Of a DNA stretch of 64,000 bases, positions 1 to 8,370 are shown one piece after another (position 1 is the stretch's first letter; each line of letters opens with the position of its first letter). Where the stretch lies: NCBI RefSeq assembly GCF_008711155.1, contig NZ_VUYQ01000001.1:124001-188000 (forward strand), written 5' to 3'. Position numbers and translations under genes: made by a program. The notes below the pieces were generated by a model that saw nothing but the letters and a program-made list of their open reading frames with translations, searched no databases and was not told the DNA's origin. The DNA comes from Dechloromonas sp. CZR5 (GTDB taxonomy: Bacteria > Pseudomonadota > Gammaproteobacteria > Burkholderiales > Rhodocyclaceae).

Positions 1-380
1 ACGCGCTTGTTGTTCTCGCCGCGCACGCGCAGGCCGTAGGCGACGTTTTCGTAGATGCTCTTCGGGAAGGGGTTCGGCTTCTGGAAGACCATGCCGACGC
101 GCATGCGCACTTCGATGGGGTCGACTTCCGGCGACAGCAGGTTGGTGTTGTCCGGGTAGAAGCGGATCTCGCCCTCGTAGCGGTTGCCCGGGTAGAGGTC
201 GTGCATGCGGTTGAAGCTGCGCAGGTAGGTCGATTTGCCGCAGCCGGACGGGCCGATCAGTGCGGTGACCTTCTTGTCGTAGATCGGCATGTTGATGTTC
301 TTCAGGGCCTTGGCTTCGCCGTAGAAGAAATTGAGGTTGCGGGCTTCCGCCTTCAGCGCGGGTTGGTCATGAATCTGCAT
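1..380 (-). CDS. pstB: Phosphate ABC transporter ATP-binding protein PstB (partial, C-terminus beyond window)
   Basis: ATPase of the high-affinity phosphate importer PstSCAB; it powers uptake from the cytoplasmic face. Translation from the ATG at 380 gives a short N-terminal lead, a Walker A motif GPSGCGKS, and the PstB-typical stretches [23 protein letters not shown] and [11 protein letters not shown] (Q-loop region). The window edge removes the signature motif, Walker B and H-loop, so about 126 of roughly 260 residues are visible. It lies 41 bp downstream of pstA and is the last visible gene of a pstS-C-A-B operon on the minus strand; phoU may follow outside the window, which cannot be seen. 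Confidence 0.95.
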   Translation of the reverse strand, partial: MQIHDQPALKAEARNLNFFYGEAKALKNINMPIYDKKVTALIGPSGCGKSTYLRSFNRMHDLYPGNRYEGEIRFYPDNTNLLSPEVDPIEVRMRVGMVFQKPNPFPKSIYENVAYGLRVRGENNKR

Positions 381-421
381 GGATAACTCCGTTCGATATT
401 CGGTTCGGGCAGCGTGTTCGC

Positions 422-1360
422 TTACCACTTGATGTTCTTGCGCATCTTGTAGCGCAGCCAGATGGCGATGCCATTCATCGACAGCACCATGACCATCAGC
501 ACAAAGCCGGCGGCGGCGGCGTTGATTTCGAAGGCCGGGTCGGGGCGCGACGTCCAGTTGAAGATCTGGATCGGCATGACCGTGAAGGGCGACATCAGCC
601 AGTCGAACAGGCCCGCATTGACGCCGGCGCTGACTTCGGTGAAGGGAGCGGGCGGCAGGAAGGCGATGAAGGTCAGGGCGCCGATGGTGATGATCGGCGC
701 CGTTTCGCCAATGGCGCGGGCCAGGCCGATGATGACGCCGGTCAGGATGCCGGGCATGGCGTAGGGGATGATGTGGTAGCGGCAGGTCTGCCAGCGCGTC
801 GCGCCGACGGCCATCGAGCCTTCGCGGATCATTGCCGGGATGGCGCGGATCGCTTCGCGGGTCGACACGATGACGATGGGCAGGATGAGCAGGGCGAGCG
901 TCAGGCCGGCGGTCAGGATGCTCTGGCCGAAGCCGAAGGCATAGACGAAGATGCCGAGCGACAGCAGGCCATAGACGATGGACGGCACGGCGGCCAGGTT
1001 GGTGATGTTGATCTCGATGATCTCAGTCACCCAGTTGCGCTTGGCGTACTCCTCGAGATACACGCCGGCCGCGACACCGAGCGGGACGGCGGCGAAGGCG
1101 GTCACCGTCATCACCAGCAGCGAGCCGACCCAGGCCGACAGGATGCCGGCATTGGCGGCGCGCCGCGAGGCGAAGTTCATGAAGAAGTCGAGGTTGAGCC
1201 GCTCGGCGCCCCGCATCACCATGTCGCCGACGAGCAGGAAGATGACGATTAGGCCGATGCCGAGAAAGAAAATGCCGAGCGCCTGGAAGAGCGTGTCCTT
1301 GAGCTTGCCCTTGGCGATCAGCGCGCGGACTTGCTCGGCAGTCAGAGTGGAATGTTGCAT
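422..1360 (-). CDS. pstA: Phosphate ABC transporter permease PstA
   Basis: One of the two inner-membrane permease subunits of the Pst phosphate importer. The 312-residue product has six hydrophobic segments and the EAA-type coupling loop [20 protein letters not shown] that docks to PstB, followed by the usual [13 protein letters not shown] stretch. The ATG at 1360 is separated from the pstC stop by a single base, so translation is probably coupled. Length and order match the family. A 60-residue cytoplasmic N-terminus precedes the core transporter fold, within the range seen in proteobacterial PstA proteins. Confidence 0.95.
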   Translation of the reverse strand: MQHSTLTAEQVRALIAKGKLKDTLFQALGIFFLGIGLIVIFLLVGDMVMRGAERLNLDFFMNFASRRAANAGILSAWVGSLLVMTVTAFAAVPLGVAAGVYLEEYAKRNWVTEIIEINITNLAAVPSIVYGLLSLGIFVYAFGFGQSILTAGLTLALLILPIVIVSTREAIRAIPAMIREGSMAVGATRWQTCRYHIIPYAMPGILTGVIIGLARAIGETAPIITIGALTFIAFLPPAPFTEVSAGVNAGLFDWLMSPFTVMPIQIFNWTSRPDPAFEINAAAAGFVLMVMVLSMNGIAIWLRYKMRKNIKW

Positions 1361-1361
1361 A

Positions 1362-2312
1362 TCAGTAGTTCTCCCGGAACTTGCGGCGCAGCCACTGGCC
1401 GAGGATGTTGAAGCAGAGGGTGATCAGGATCAGCGTCAGGCCGGCGGCGAAGATGGTCTGGTAGCCGATCGAGCCGTGCGGCAGGTCGCCCAGGGCCACC
1501 TGCACGATGTACGAGGTGATGGTGGCGGCCGGTTCGGTCGGGTTCCAGGTCAGGTTCGGCTGCATGCCGGCGGCGACGGCGAGGATCATCGTTTCGCCGA
1601 CGGCGCGCGAGATGGCCAGGATGTAGGAAGCGGCCAGGCCGGAGAAAGCGGCCGGCACCACGACGTGGATGGCGGTGTACAGCTTGGTTGCACCCATGGC
1701 GTAGGAGCCTTCGCGCAGGCTCATCGGCACGGCACGCATGGCGTCCTCGGACAGTGAGGCGATGTAGGGCACGATCATGATGCCCATGACCAGGCCGGCG
1801 GAGAGCAGCGAGAAGCCCGGCAGTTCAGGAAAGATCTTCTGCAGCAGCGGGGTGACCATGAGCAGGGCGAAGTAGCCGAAGACGATGGTCGGGATGCCGC
1901 CGAGCAGTTCGAGGACCGGCTTGGCGACTTCGCGAAGCCTCGGTTTGGCGAATTCGGACAGGTAGATGGCGATCACCGTGCCCATCGGGATGGCGACGGC
2001 CAGGGCGACGGCGGACGACACGACGGTGCCGGAAACCAGGACCATGATGCCGAAGTGGGCATCGTCGAACAGCGGGGTCCATTGGGTGTCGGTCAGAAAG
2101 TCGACGATGCTGACGTTCTGGAAGAAATTGATCGACTCGGAGACGAGTACGTAGACGATGCCGACCGTGGTCAATACGGAGACGGCGGCGGCAGCGAACA
2201 GCAGCATCTCGATGATGCGCTCGCTGGCATGGCGCATGGCGTTCTTGGCCAGGCGGTCGCTGACCGTGGGTAGGTCGGAAGCGTTGTTTGCAGACATGGC
2301 GTGTGAATTCAC
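1362..2312 (-). CDS. pstC: Phosphate ABC transporter permease PstC
   Basis: Partner permease of PstA in the Pst importer. The 316-residue product has about six membrane helices, a periplasmic loop (SINFFQNVSIVDFLTDTQW) typical of PstC, and the coupling-loop motif EDAMRAVPMSLREGSYAMGA. The SRAVGETMILAVAAGM stretch is also characteristic. The start ATG at 2312 lies about 70 bp after pstS, and a strong hairpin sits in that gap, so transport-component genes are probably expressed at a lower level than the binding protein. Ordinary length, no defects seen. Confidence 0.95.
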   Translation of the reverse strand: MNSHAMSANNASDLPTVSDRLAKNAMRHASERIIEMLLFAAAAVSVLTTVGIVYVLVSESINFFQNVSIVDFLTDTQWTPLFDDAHFGIMVLVSGTVVSSAVALAVAIPMGTVIAIYLSEFAKPRLREVAKPVLELLGGIPTIVFGYFALLMVTPLLQKIFPELPGFSLLSAGLVMGIMIVPYIASLSEDAMRAVPMSLREGSYAMGATKLYTAIHVVVPAAFSGLAASYILAISRAVGETMILAVAAGMQPNLTWNPTEPAATITSYIVQVALGDLPHGSIGYQTIFAAGLTLILITLCFNILGQWLRRKFRENY

Positions 2313-2331
2313 GGACGGAATTCCCTATGAT

Positions 2332-2362
2332 AAAAGCCCGACCCGATTCGGGGCGGGCTTTT
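2332..2362 (-). terminator. Hairpin between pstS and pstC (attenuating terminator)
   Basis: A near-perfect inverted repeat, AAAAGCCCG paired with CGGGCTTTT plus an inner CCC/GGG stem, ends in a T-run on both strands. It lies in the 68-bp gap after the pstS stop. Because pstC, pstA and pstB have no obvious other promoter, it most likely acts as a leaky terminator giving more PstS than membrane components, a known arrangement for binding-protein operons. Confidence 0.75.
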
Positions 2363-2380
2363 GTGAGACGGAGACAGGAA

Positions 2381-3379
2381 TCAGAGCTTGGCTTCGCGCT
2401 TCATCAGCTCTTCGATGGTGATGCCGACTTCGTTCTTGCCGCCGAACACGGAGCCGTACTTCTTCTTAGCGACGTGCTCGAGGTTGCCGGTGTAGGCGGC
2501 GGCCGGCAGCGGAACGTACTTCACTTCCTTGGTCAGCTTGGCGGCGTTCTTCATGTAGAACTCGATGAATTCCTTCACTTCCGGCTTGTCCAGCGACTTG
2601 GCCTTGATATAGACGAAGATCGGACGCGACAGCGGCTGGTAGGTCGACTTGATCACCGATTCCTCGGACGGCTCGACGGCGGCGTTGGTCTTCGGATTGA
2701 CGATGGGCAGGGCCTTCAGGCGGGCCTTGTTTTCGGCGTAGTAGGCGTAGCCGAAGTAGCCGATGGCATTGACGTCGCGCGAGACGCCCTGGACCAGCAC
2801 GTTGTCGTCTTCGGAGGCGGTGTAGTCGCCGCGCGAGGACTTGGCCTTGCCGACGACGGCTTCGGTGAAGTATTCGAAGGTACCCGAATCGGCGCCGGCG
2901 CCGAACAGCTTGATCGGGGCGTCGGGCCAGGCCGGGTTGATCTGGTTCCACTTGGTGACCTTGCCCTGGGCGGCCGGTTCCCACATGGCCTTCAGTTCGG
3001 CGACGGTGGCCTGCTTCAGGAAGGTGTTCTTGGGGTTGATGACGACGGTCAGCGCATCGAAGGCAACCGGCATTTCGACGTACTGCACGCCGGCAGCCTT
3101 GCAGTCTTCCATTTCCTTGGCGGTGATCGGGCGCGAAGCGTTGGAGATGTCGGTTTCGTCGCGGCAGAATTTCTTGAAGCCGCCGCCGGTACCCGAGATG
3201 CCCACGGTGACCTTGATCACGTTCTTCTTGGCTTTCTGGAATTCCTCGGCAACGGCTTCGGTGATCGGATAGACCGTCGAAGAGCCGTCGATCTTGATGA
3301 CCTGGGCCTGGGCGGCCTGGGCGCCGAGTACGGCGATACCGGCAACGGCCAGGGTGGAAGCGAGCTTGGAATATTGCAT
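2381..3379 (-). CDS. pstS: Phosphate-binding periplasmic protein PstS
   Basis: Periplasmic receptor that captures inorganic phosphate and delivers it to PstCA. The 332-residue protein starts with a cleavable signal peptide (residues about 1-25, ending AQAAQAQ), then IKIDGSSTVYPITEAVAEEF, the hallmark of this family, and further ligand-loop sequences GISGTGGGF and GAGADSGTFEYF. The C-terminus is Lys-rich and intact. It is the first gene of the pst operon, preceded by a Pho box at 3435-3452 and followed by an intergenic hairpin, both consistent with phosphate-starvation induction by PhoB. Confidence 0.96.
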   Translation of the reverse strand: MQYSKLASTLAVAGIAVLGAQAAQAQVIKIDGSSTVYPITEAVAEEFQKAKKNVIKVTVGISGTGGGFKKFCRDETDISNASRPITAKEMEDCKAAGVQYVEMPVAFDALTVVINPKNTFLKQATVAELKAMWEPAAQGKVTKWNQINPAWPDAPIKLFGAGADSGTFEYFTEAVVGKAKSSRGDYTASEDDNVLVQGVSRDVNAIGYFGYAYYAENKARLKALPIVNPKTNAAVEPSEESVIKSTYQPLSRPIFVYIKAKSLDKPEVKEFIEFYMKNAAKLTKEVKYVPLPAAAYTGNLEHVAKKKYGSVFGGKNEVGITIEELMKREAKL

Positions 3380-3428
3380 GGGGTAACTCCTGCACGGGTT
3401 GGGTTTTTCGATGTGTGCAGGTTACCGG

Positions 3429-3466
3429 CCGATTATTACAGCCACGTGACAGGCTGTAATAATCGG
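3429..3466 (-). promoter_or_regulatory. Pho box inside a 15-bp perfect inverted repeat upstream of pstS
   Basis: On the minus strand the sequence CTGTCACGTGGCTGTAAT (3452 to 3435) has two CTGT-A-type 7-mers at an 11-bp period, matching the PhoB consensus CTGTCAT-N4-CTGTCAY. It is 55 bp before the pstS ATG. The site is embedded in a 15-bp perfect palindrome (3429-3443 with 3452-3466, loop 8). The palindrome also lies just past the stop of the upstream minus-strand gene, so a second role as terminator is possible, although no T-run follows on that strand. Confidence 0.75.
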
Positions 3467-3485
3467 GATTTTTACGCCTTTCGGC

Positions 3486-4046
3486 CTACTTGGTGGGGCG
3501 TCCCGTCTTGATGCGCTCGACGCGGCCCATCACGGCTTTCAGTTCGACATCGTTGAGCGCCGCGAGCAGGGCGATGCCGGCGCGCAGCAGTTCGCTCTTC
3601 TTAACCTCGTTGCCCAGCGCGGCGAGACGCTTCTTCAACTCTCCGATGCGGGCATGTTCGGCCTCCGGCATGGCATAGCTGTCGCGCACCAGCTTGATCT
3701 TCCTGGCTTTGGCCGGTTTCCCTTTTTTCGGAACGTCCTGCTTCATGACCTTCGGCTGGTCGTACTGGATCGCCTGCGCCTTGCTCAGGGCTTCGGCCAG
3801 AACCTTCTGGTGCTTGGCGACGGTCTCCTCGACGGCGCTCGGTTTGCGCGGCGCGCGGGGTTTGGTCGTCGGGGCGGCGGCTGGCTTTGCGGCCGCCCGG
3901 GGAGCTTTGGCTACCGACGGGGGGGTGTTGTTCTCTGCGGCCGGAGCCTGGGCGGCGGCCTTGGGGGCCGTGCGCGGGATCAGCTTTTTCGGTGCCTTGG
4001 CGGCACTCGCCGGTCCGGAGGGCGTTTTTTTGACGGTATCGTTCAT
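3486..4046 (-). CDS. Unrecognised Ala/Lys/Pro-rich protein with a C-terminal helical domain
   Basis: I do not recognise this 186-residue product. The first 90 or so residues are a low-complexity Ala/Pro/Lys tail without hydrophobic segments, resembling disordered, nucleic-acid-contacting tails. The C-terminal half (from about residue 120) is predicted by eye as helical, with MPEAEHARIGELKKRLAALG and KKSELLRAGIALLAALND; the latter resembles the second half of a ribbon-helix-helix or 'KSELLRAGL' type DNA-binding segment found in small betaproteobacterial proteins. It is monocistronic, converging on neither neighbour and divergent from rpiA. A role as a nucleoid-associated or DNA-binding protein is a guess. 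Confidence 0.7.
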   Translation of the reverse strand: MNDTVKKTPSGPASAAKAPKKLIPRTAPKAAAQAPAAENNTPPSVAKAPRAAAKPAAAPTTKPRAPRKPSAVEETVAKHQKVLAEALSKAQAIQYDQPKVMKQDVPKKGKPAKARKIKLVRDSYAMPEAEHARIGELKKRLAALGNEVKKSELLRAGIALLAALNDVELKAVMGRVERIKTGRPTK

Positions 4047-4176
4047 CGCGTGTTCTCCCTGAAAAACGGTATGGCTAGTTTAGCGATTCGAGTTGTCCGC
4101 AACGTTAAACTTTTATGACCATTTCGCATCCCGGCGGCGGGGTAAAATGCGCTCCAAAACCATCAGGAGCGACAGC

Positions 4177-4845
4177 ATGACCCAGGACGAACTCAAACAG
4201 GCGGTAGCCCAGGCCGCTGCCGATTACGTGGCCCGGAGCGCCCCCGCCGGCAGCATCATCGGCGTCGGCACCGGATCGACGGCCAACTTCTTCATCGATG
4301 CGCTGGCCGCCATCAAGGATCGCTACAAGGGGGCCGTGGCCAGTTCCGAAGCCACCCGCAAACGCCTTGAAGGCCACGGCATCGCCGTTTTCGATCTCAA
4401 CGACGTGAGCGACATTCCGGTCTATGTCGACGGGGCAGACGAGATCGACGGCGGCCTGAACATGATCAAGGGCGGTGGCGGCGCGCTGACGCGCGAGAAG
4501 ATCGTCGCGGCGGTGGCACGCGAGTTCGTCTGCATCTGCGACGCGAGCAAGCGGGTCGACGTGATGGGCAAGTTCCCGCTGCCGGTCGAGGTCATCCCGA
4601 TGGCCCGCGCGCATGTAGATCGCGAACTGTCCAGGCTGGGCGGCACGCCGGTGCTGCGCGAGGGATTCGTCACCGACAACGGCAACGTGATTCTCGATGT
4701 GAAGGGCTTGTCGATTACCGACCCGAAAGGGCTGGAAGCGCAGATCAACCAGATCACCGGGGTGGTGACCAACGGCCTGTTCGCCGTTCGTCCGGCCAAC
4801 CTGTTGCTGCTCGGTACGCCCGAGGGCGTGCGTTCGATCCGCTAG
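4177..4845 (+). CDS. rpiA: Ribose-5-phosphate isomerase A
   Basis: Interconverts ribose 5-phosphate and ribulose 5-phosphate in the non-oxidative pentose phosphate pathway. The start at 4177 follows a CAGGAG site, giving 222 residues, the family's usual size. Visible family motifs are [15 protein letters not shown] near the N-terminus, [15 protein letters not shown], the active-site YVDGADEID and [11 protein letters not shown], and late [16 protein letters not shown]. It is divergently oriented from the Ala/Lys-rich gene and appears to be a single-gene unit. No defects seen. Confidence 0.97.
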   Translation: MTQDELKQAVAQAAADYVARSAPAGSIIGVGTGSTANFFIDALAAIKDRYKGAVASSEATRKRLEGHGIAVFDLNDVSDIPVYVDGADEIDGGLNMIKGGGGALTREKIVAAVAREFVCICDASKRVDVMGKFPLPVEVIPMARAHVDRELSRLGGTPVLREGFVTDNGNVILDVKGLSITDPKGLEAQINQITGVVTNGLFAVRPANLLLLGTPEGVRSIR

Positions 4846-4894
4846 CCAGCTGTTTTTCCCGGCAGTCCGAGGCGTTCATTCACCGGAGTTTCCC

Positions 4895-5425
4895 ATGTTG
4901 CTGTCTGCACAAGAAATATCGCTGGCCCGTGAACGCCTGTTGAACACCCAATTGGCGCTTTCCCTTGCCTGCATCGAGTCGGCGCGCCAGCTGACGCTTG
5001 CCGCCGCCGCGGCAGGCCGCGCGGGCCTGCAACAGGGAGGCGAGCACTGCGCTCGGCTGCCTGTGCTCGCGCCGGAACAGGCCGCGCAGCGCTCCGCCGC
5101 CCTTGTGCTGGATCAGGCGGCAAGGGCAGGCCGGTTGTTCCGGGAGGCCGTGCTGGTGGTCGGTGAAATGCAAAAAACGGTGATTCGATGCAGCGAGATG
5201 CAGGCACGTATTTTCGATGCCATGGCCGTCGCCGCGATCGAGCGTATCCGGAAAACCTCCCCGTGGGAGGCGGAACCGACCCTGGATGCATGGACGGAGT
5301 CCCTGGCCACGACAGAGCGCGCGTTGCGCGAACTGAGCGGGACTGCCATCGAGACCATCGAGCGTCTGGGGAACGGAATAAGCGATGCATCGTACGCACG
5401 CCCCGGCGGCTTGCCTTCGGCCTGA
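4895..5425 (+). CDS. Phasin-like small helical protein
   Basis: A 176-residue, Ala-rich, almost wholly helical protein with no signal peptide, beginning 'MLLSAQEISLARERLLNTQ' after a GGAG site. The pattern of amphipathic helices (ARQLTLAAAAAGRAGLQQ, AALVLDQAARAGRLFREAVL) resembles phasin-family proteins that coat polyhydroxyalkanoate granules, common in Rhodocyclales. The call rests on composition and general pattern rather than a sharp motif, so a different helical family remains possible. It is followed directly by a strong Rho-independent terminator, and 49 bp separate it from rpiA. Confidence 0.55.
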   Translation: MLLSAQEISLARERLLNTQLALSLACIESARQLTLAAAAAGRAGLQQGGEHCARLPVLAPEQAAQRSAALVLDQAARAGRLFREAVLVVGEMQKTVIRCSEMQARIFDAMAVAAIERIRKTSPWEAEPTLDAWTESLATTERALRELSGTAIETIERLGNGISDASYARPGGLPSA

Positions 5426-5451
5426 CGGAGGTATTTTCCCGCCACGATCGG

Positions 5452-5478
5452 AACCCGGCACAAGCCGGGTTTTTTTGT
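5452..5478 (+). terminator. Rho-independent terminator after the phasin-like gene
   Basis: AACCCGGC / GCCGGGTT stem of 8 bp with a 4-nt loop, followed by an uninterrupted T-run. Ends the rpiA/phasin-like unit on the plus strand. Confidence 0.9.
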
Positions 5479-5572
5479 CTGTCAAACCGGCGTAACACAC
5501 GGCTTTTAATCTCGGACCTCGCAAGCGCCTCTCAGGTGGCTTGCATCCAAAAAATACGACGGGGGTCCGATC

Positions 5573-7006
5573 ATGTTGCACCAATTTTCGCTGGCCGCGC
5601 TATTGCTGGCCGTATCCGTTTCCGGCCAGGCTGCACCGCTGTTGATTGCGACCGGGACTCTCGGTGGCACGACCGACAAGTCCGGTCTGGGCAGCTTGCT
5701 GGAAAACGGCGTCGATGCCAACAACGTGCTCGGCGGCACCGGCTCAGGGCTGGCCTGGGCCGGCGGCAATACCTTTCTTGCACTGGCCGACCGCGGCCCG
5801 AATGCCGCCGCGTGGAATGCGACTCTGGACAACACGACGTCGTACATCCCGCGCTTTCAGACCATGACGCTGGGACTGAGCCAGAGCGTCAGCGGAAACA
5901 ATTACAGCTACGCCCTGACCCCGACCCTGAATGCGACGACCTTGCTCTACAGCGCCTCACCGCTGAACTACGGGGCTGCGACGCCGGTGGACAACGCGGC
6001 CGGCCGCTATTATTTCTCGGGCCGCTCCGACAATTTTGCGGCGGGCGGCTCGGCCAACCCCCTCAACGCCCGCCTCGACCCGGAAGGTATCCGGGTTGCC
6101 AACGACGGAAAGAGCGTCTTCATCTCCGACGAATACGGCCCCTATGTCTACCAGTTCAATCGCGCCACCGGCGAGCGCATGGCTACCTTTGCCCTGCCTC
6201 CGGCAATAGCGGTCGTTACGCCGGCTGCCACGGGGGCGGCCGAGATCGGCGGCAACACCAGCGGGCGCGTTGCCAACAAGGGTATGGAAGGCCTGGCCAT
6301 CACGCCGGACGGCAAGACGCTGATCGGCTTCATGCAAAGCCCGTTGATCCAGGATGGCGGCGACGGCGGGCGCGCCAACCGGATCGTCACCATCGACATC
6401 GCCACCGGCAAGACGCGCCAGTTCGTCTACGACAACTACCTGGCGGATACCAGGAAGACCTACAACAGCAGCGAGATTCTGGCCATCAACGACCATGAAT
6501 TCCTGGTTCTCGAGCGCGATGGCAAGGGCAAGGGCGACGGCTCCAAGGCCGTGGTCAAGCGTATCTACAAGATCGATCTCAGCGGCGCGACCGAAGTAGG
6601 CGCACTGAACAACGGCAACGGCATCAGCGGCGAAAGCGCCTTGCTGCCATACGCGGTCAACAAGACCCTGTTTCTCGATCTCAAGGTCGCGCTCAATGCA
6701 GCTGGCGTGGCCGATGCGAATATTCCGGCGAAACTCGAAGGCATGGCCTTCGGCGAGGATATTCTTGAGGGCGCGACGCGTTATCACACCCTGTATGTCG
6801 CCAACGACAACGATTTCCTGCCCGGTACGGCGGGGGACAACCTGTTCTACGTCTTCAAGTTCACCGACGGCGATCTGGGCAAGACCGGCGGCTTCGTCAA
6901 TCAGCAGATATCAGCCGTACCGGAGCCGGGCAGTCTCGCCCTGATGGCGGGTGCCTTCGGTCTGCTGGGCCTGAGCCGGCAGCGCAAGCAAGCCTCCGTC
7001 TCCTGA
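5573..7006 (+). CDS. Secreted phytase/esterase-like protein with PEP-CTERM sorting tail
   Basis: A 477-residue exported protein. Residues 1-21 form a signal peptide ending in GQAAP. The body matches the 'esterase-like activity of phytase' family: GLAWAGGNTFLALADRGPNA, DPEGIRVANDGKSVFISDEYGPY, NKGMEGLAITPDGKTLIG and LEGMAFGED are typical beta-propeller repeats containing the E-G-(I/L/M)-(A/R) metal-site motif. The last 28 residues are a PEP-CTERM signal: VPEPGSLALM, a hydrophobic helix, then SRQRKQ. Such tails are cut by an exosortase (XrtA type), so the protein is likely surface- or matrix-associated. It is monocistronic. Substrate (phosphate ester or other) is unknown. Confidence 0.85.
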   Translation: MLHQFSLAALLLAVSVSGQAAPLLIATGTLGGTTDKSGLGSLLENGVDANNVLGGTGSGLAWAGGNTFLALADRGPNAAAWNATLDNTTSYIPRFQTMTLGLSQSVSGNNYSYALTPTLNATTLLYSASPLNYGAATPVDNAAGRYYFSGRSDNFAAGGSANPLNARLDPEGIRVANDGKSVFISDEYGPYVYQFNRATGERMATFALPPAIAVVTPAATGAAEIGGNTSGRVANKGMEGLAITPDGKTLIGFMQSPLIQDGGDGGRANRIVTIDIATGKTRQFVYDNYLADTRKTYNSSEILAINDHEFLVLERDGKGKGDGSKAVVKRIYKIDLSGATEVGALNNGNGISGESALLPYAVNKTLFLDLKVALNAAGVADANIPAKLEGMAFGEDILEGATRYHTLYVANDNDFLPGTAGDNLFYVFKFTDGDLGKTGGFVNQQISAVPEPGSLALMAGAFGLLGLSRQRKQASVS

Positions 7007-7063
7007 CCGCACCCTATCCTCTTGTGCCTTGGGGCTGGCGGCCTGGCCGACCAGCCTCTTTTT

Positions 7064-8263
7064 TCATGGCTTGATCGGGCGTACCTTGCCGGCGGCCAGT
7101 TTGGCGCGCTCGCGGGCCTGATCCGTGTTGTCGCCATTCGCTACGGCAACGCCCATGCGGCGCTTGACGAAGGACTCCGGCTTGCCGAACAGGCGCAGGT
7201 CGCTGCGCGGCACGGCCAGCGCTTCGGCCAGCCCGGCGAAGGCGATGCCTTTTTCTTCCATGCCACCGTAGATGACGGCCGAAGCGCCGGGTTCGCGCAG
7301 GGCGGTATCGACCGGCAGGCCGAGAATGGCGCGGGCGTGCAGTTCGAATTCCGAAAAGCGCTGCGAGCAGAGGGTGACCAGGCCGGTGTCGTGCGGCCGC
7401 GGGCTGACTTCGGAGAACCACACCATGTCCCCCTTGACGAACAGTTCGACGCCGAACAGGCCGCGCCCGCCCAGGTTGCCGGTCACGGCAGCGGCGATTT
7501 CCTGTGCCCGCTGCAGCGCGGCCGGGGTCATCGCCTGCGGCTGCCACGATTCGACGTAGTCGCCGGCAACCTGAACATGGCCGATGGGTTCGCAGAAGTG
7601 CGTTGCCACGTCGCCGGCCGCATTGCGGGCGCGAACGGTGAGCAGGGTAATTTCGTAATCGAAGTCGATGAAGCCCTCGACGATCACACGTCCCTGATTC
7701 ACCCGGCCGCCGCTCGCCGCGTAGTCCCAGGCCTGCTGCACGTCGTCCGGGCCGCGCAGCAGCGACTGCCCCTTGCCCGACGAGGACATGGTCGGCTTGA
7801 CGATGCACGGGTAGCCGATGCCGCCATCGATGGCGGCCTGCAGTTCGGCCAGCGAATCGGCAAACCGGTAGGGCGAGGTGGGCAGGCCGAGTTCCTCGGC
7901 GGCCAGGCGGCGGATGCCTTCGCGGTTCATGGTCAGCTTGGCGGCGCGGGCGGTCGGGATGACTTCGGCAAGGCCTTCCTGCTCGATCTCGACCAGTGTG
8001 TCGGTGGCGATGGCCTCGATCTCCGGCACGATGAGGTGCGGCTTTTCCTGTTCGACCAGCTTGCGCAGCGCGGCACCGTCGGTCATCGAGATGACGTGGG
8101 CACGATGGGCGACCTGGTGGCCGGGGGCATTTTCGTAGCGGTCGACGGCAATGACCTCGACGCCCAGGCGCTGCAGGGCGATGATCACTTCCTTGCCGAG
8201 TTCGCCGGCGCCGAGCAGCATGACGCGCAGGGCGGAAGGGGAGAGCGGGGTGCCGATATTCAT
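7064..8263 (-). CDS. purT: Formate-dependent phosphoribosylglycinamide formyltransferase PurT
   Basis: Catalyses ATP- and formate-dependent formylation of GAR in purine synthesis, an alternative to folate-dependent PurN. The 399-residue product is an ATP-grasp enzyme: N-terminal [20 protein letters not shown], then [16 protein letters not shown], the ATP-binding [16 protein letters not shown], and the metal/ATP loop [20 protein letters not shown] followed by RPHDTG. Full length and intact. It is divergent from the downstream GT39 gene with about 100 bp between the two starts. Confidence 0.96.
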   Translation of the reverse strand: MNIGTPLSPSALRVMLLGAGELGKEVIIALQRLGVEVIAVDRYENAPGHQVAHRAHVISMTDGAALRKLVEQEKPHLIVPEIEAIATDTLVEIEQEGLAEVIPTARAAKLTMNREGIRRLAAEELGLPTSPYRFADSLAELQAAIDGGIGYPCIVKPTMSSSGKGQSLLRGPDDVQQAWDYAASGGRVNQGRVIVEGFIDFDYEITLLTVRARNAAGDVATHFCEPIGHVQVAGDYVESWQPQAMTPAALQRAQEIAAAVTGNLGGRGLFGVELFVKGDMVWFSEVSPRPHDTGLVTLCSQRFSEFELHARAILGLPVDTALREPGASAVIYGGMEEKGIAFAGLAEALAVPRSDLRLFGKPESFVKRRMGVAVANGDNTDQARERAKLAAGKVRPIKP

Positions 8264-8370
8264 GGGATGTCCTTGCCGGGCGGTAAGCGGAAACGGCCGA
8301 ATTTAGGCGTCGGGCCGCCCAGCGTCAAGCATCGCCGGGGCGATGGGGTCGCTGCCTTATAATGCCGGCC

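Noticed and set aside
2288..3511. 407-residue plus-strand frame opposite pstS
   Set aside because: Covers pstS and the Pho box in antisense; composition is artefactual.
5113..5584. Several overlapping frames around the phasin-like gene, on both strands
   Set aside because: Only the plus-strand 4895-5425 frame has a ribosome site and a plausible helical product ending before a terminator.
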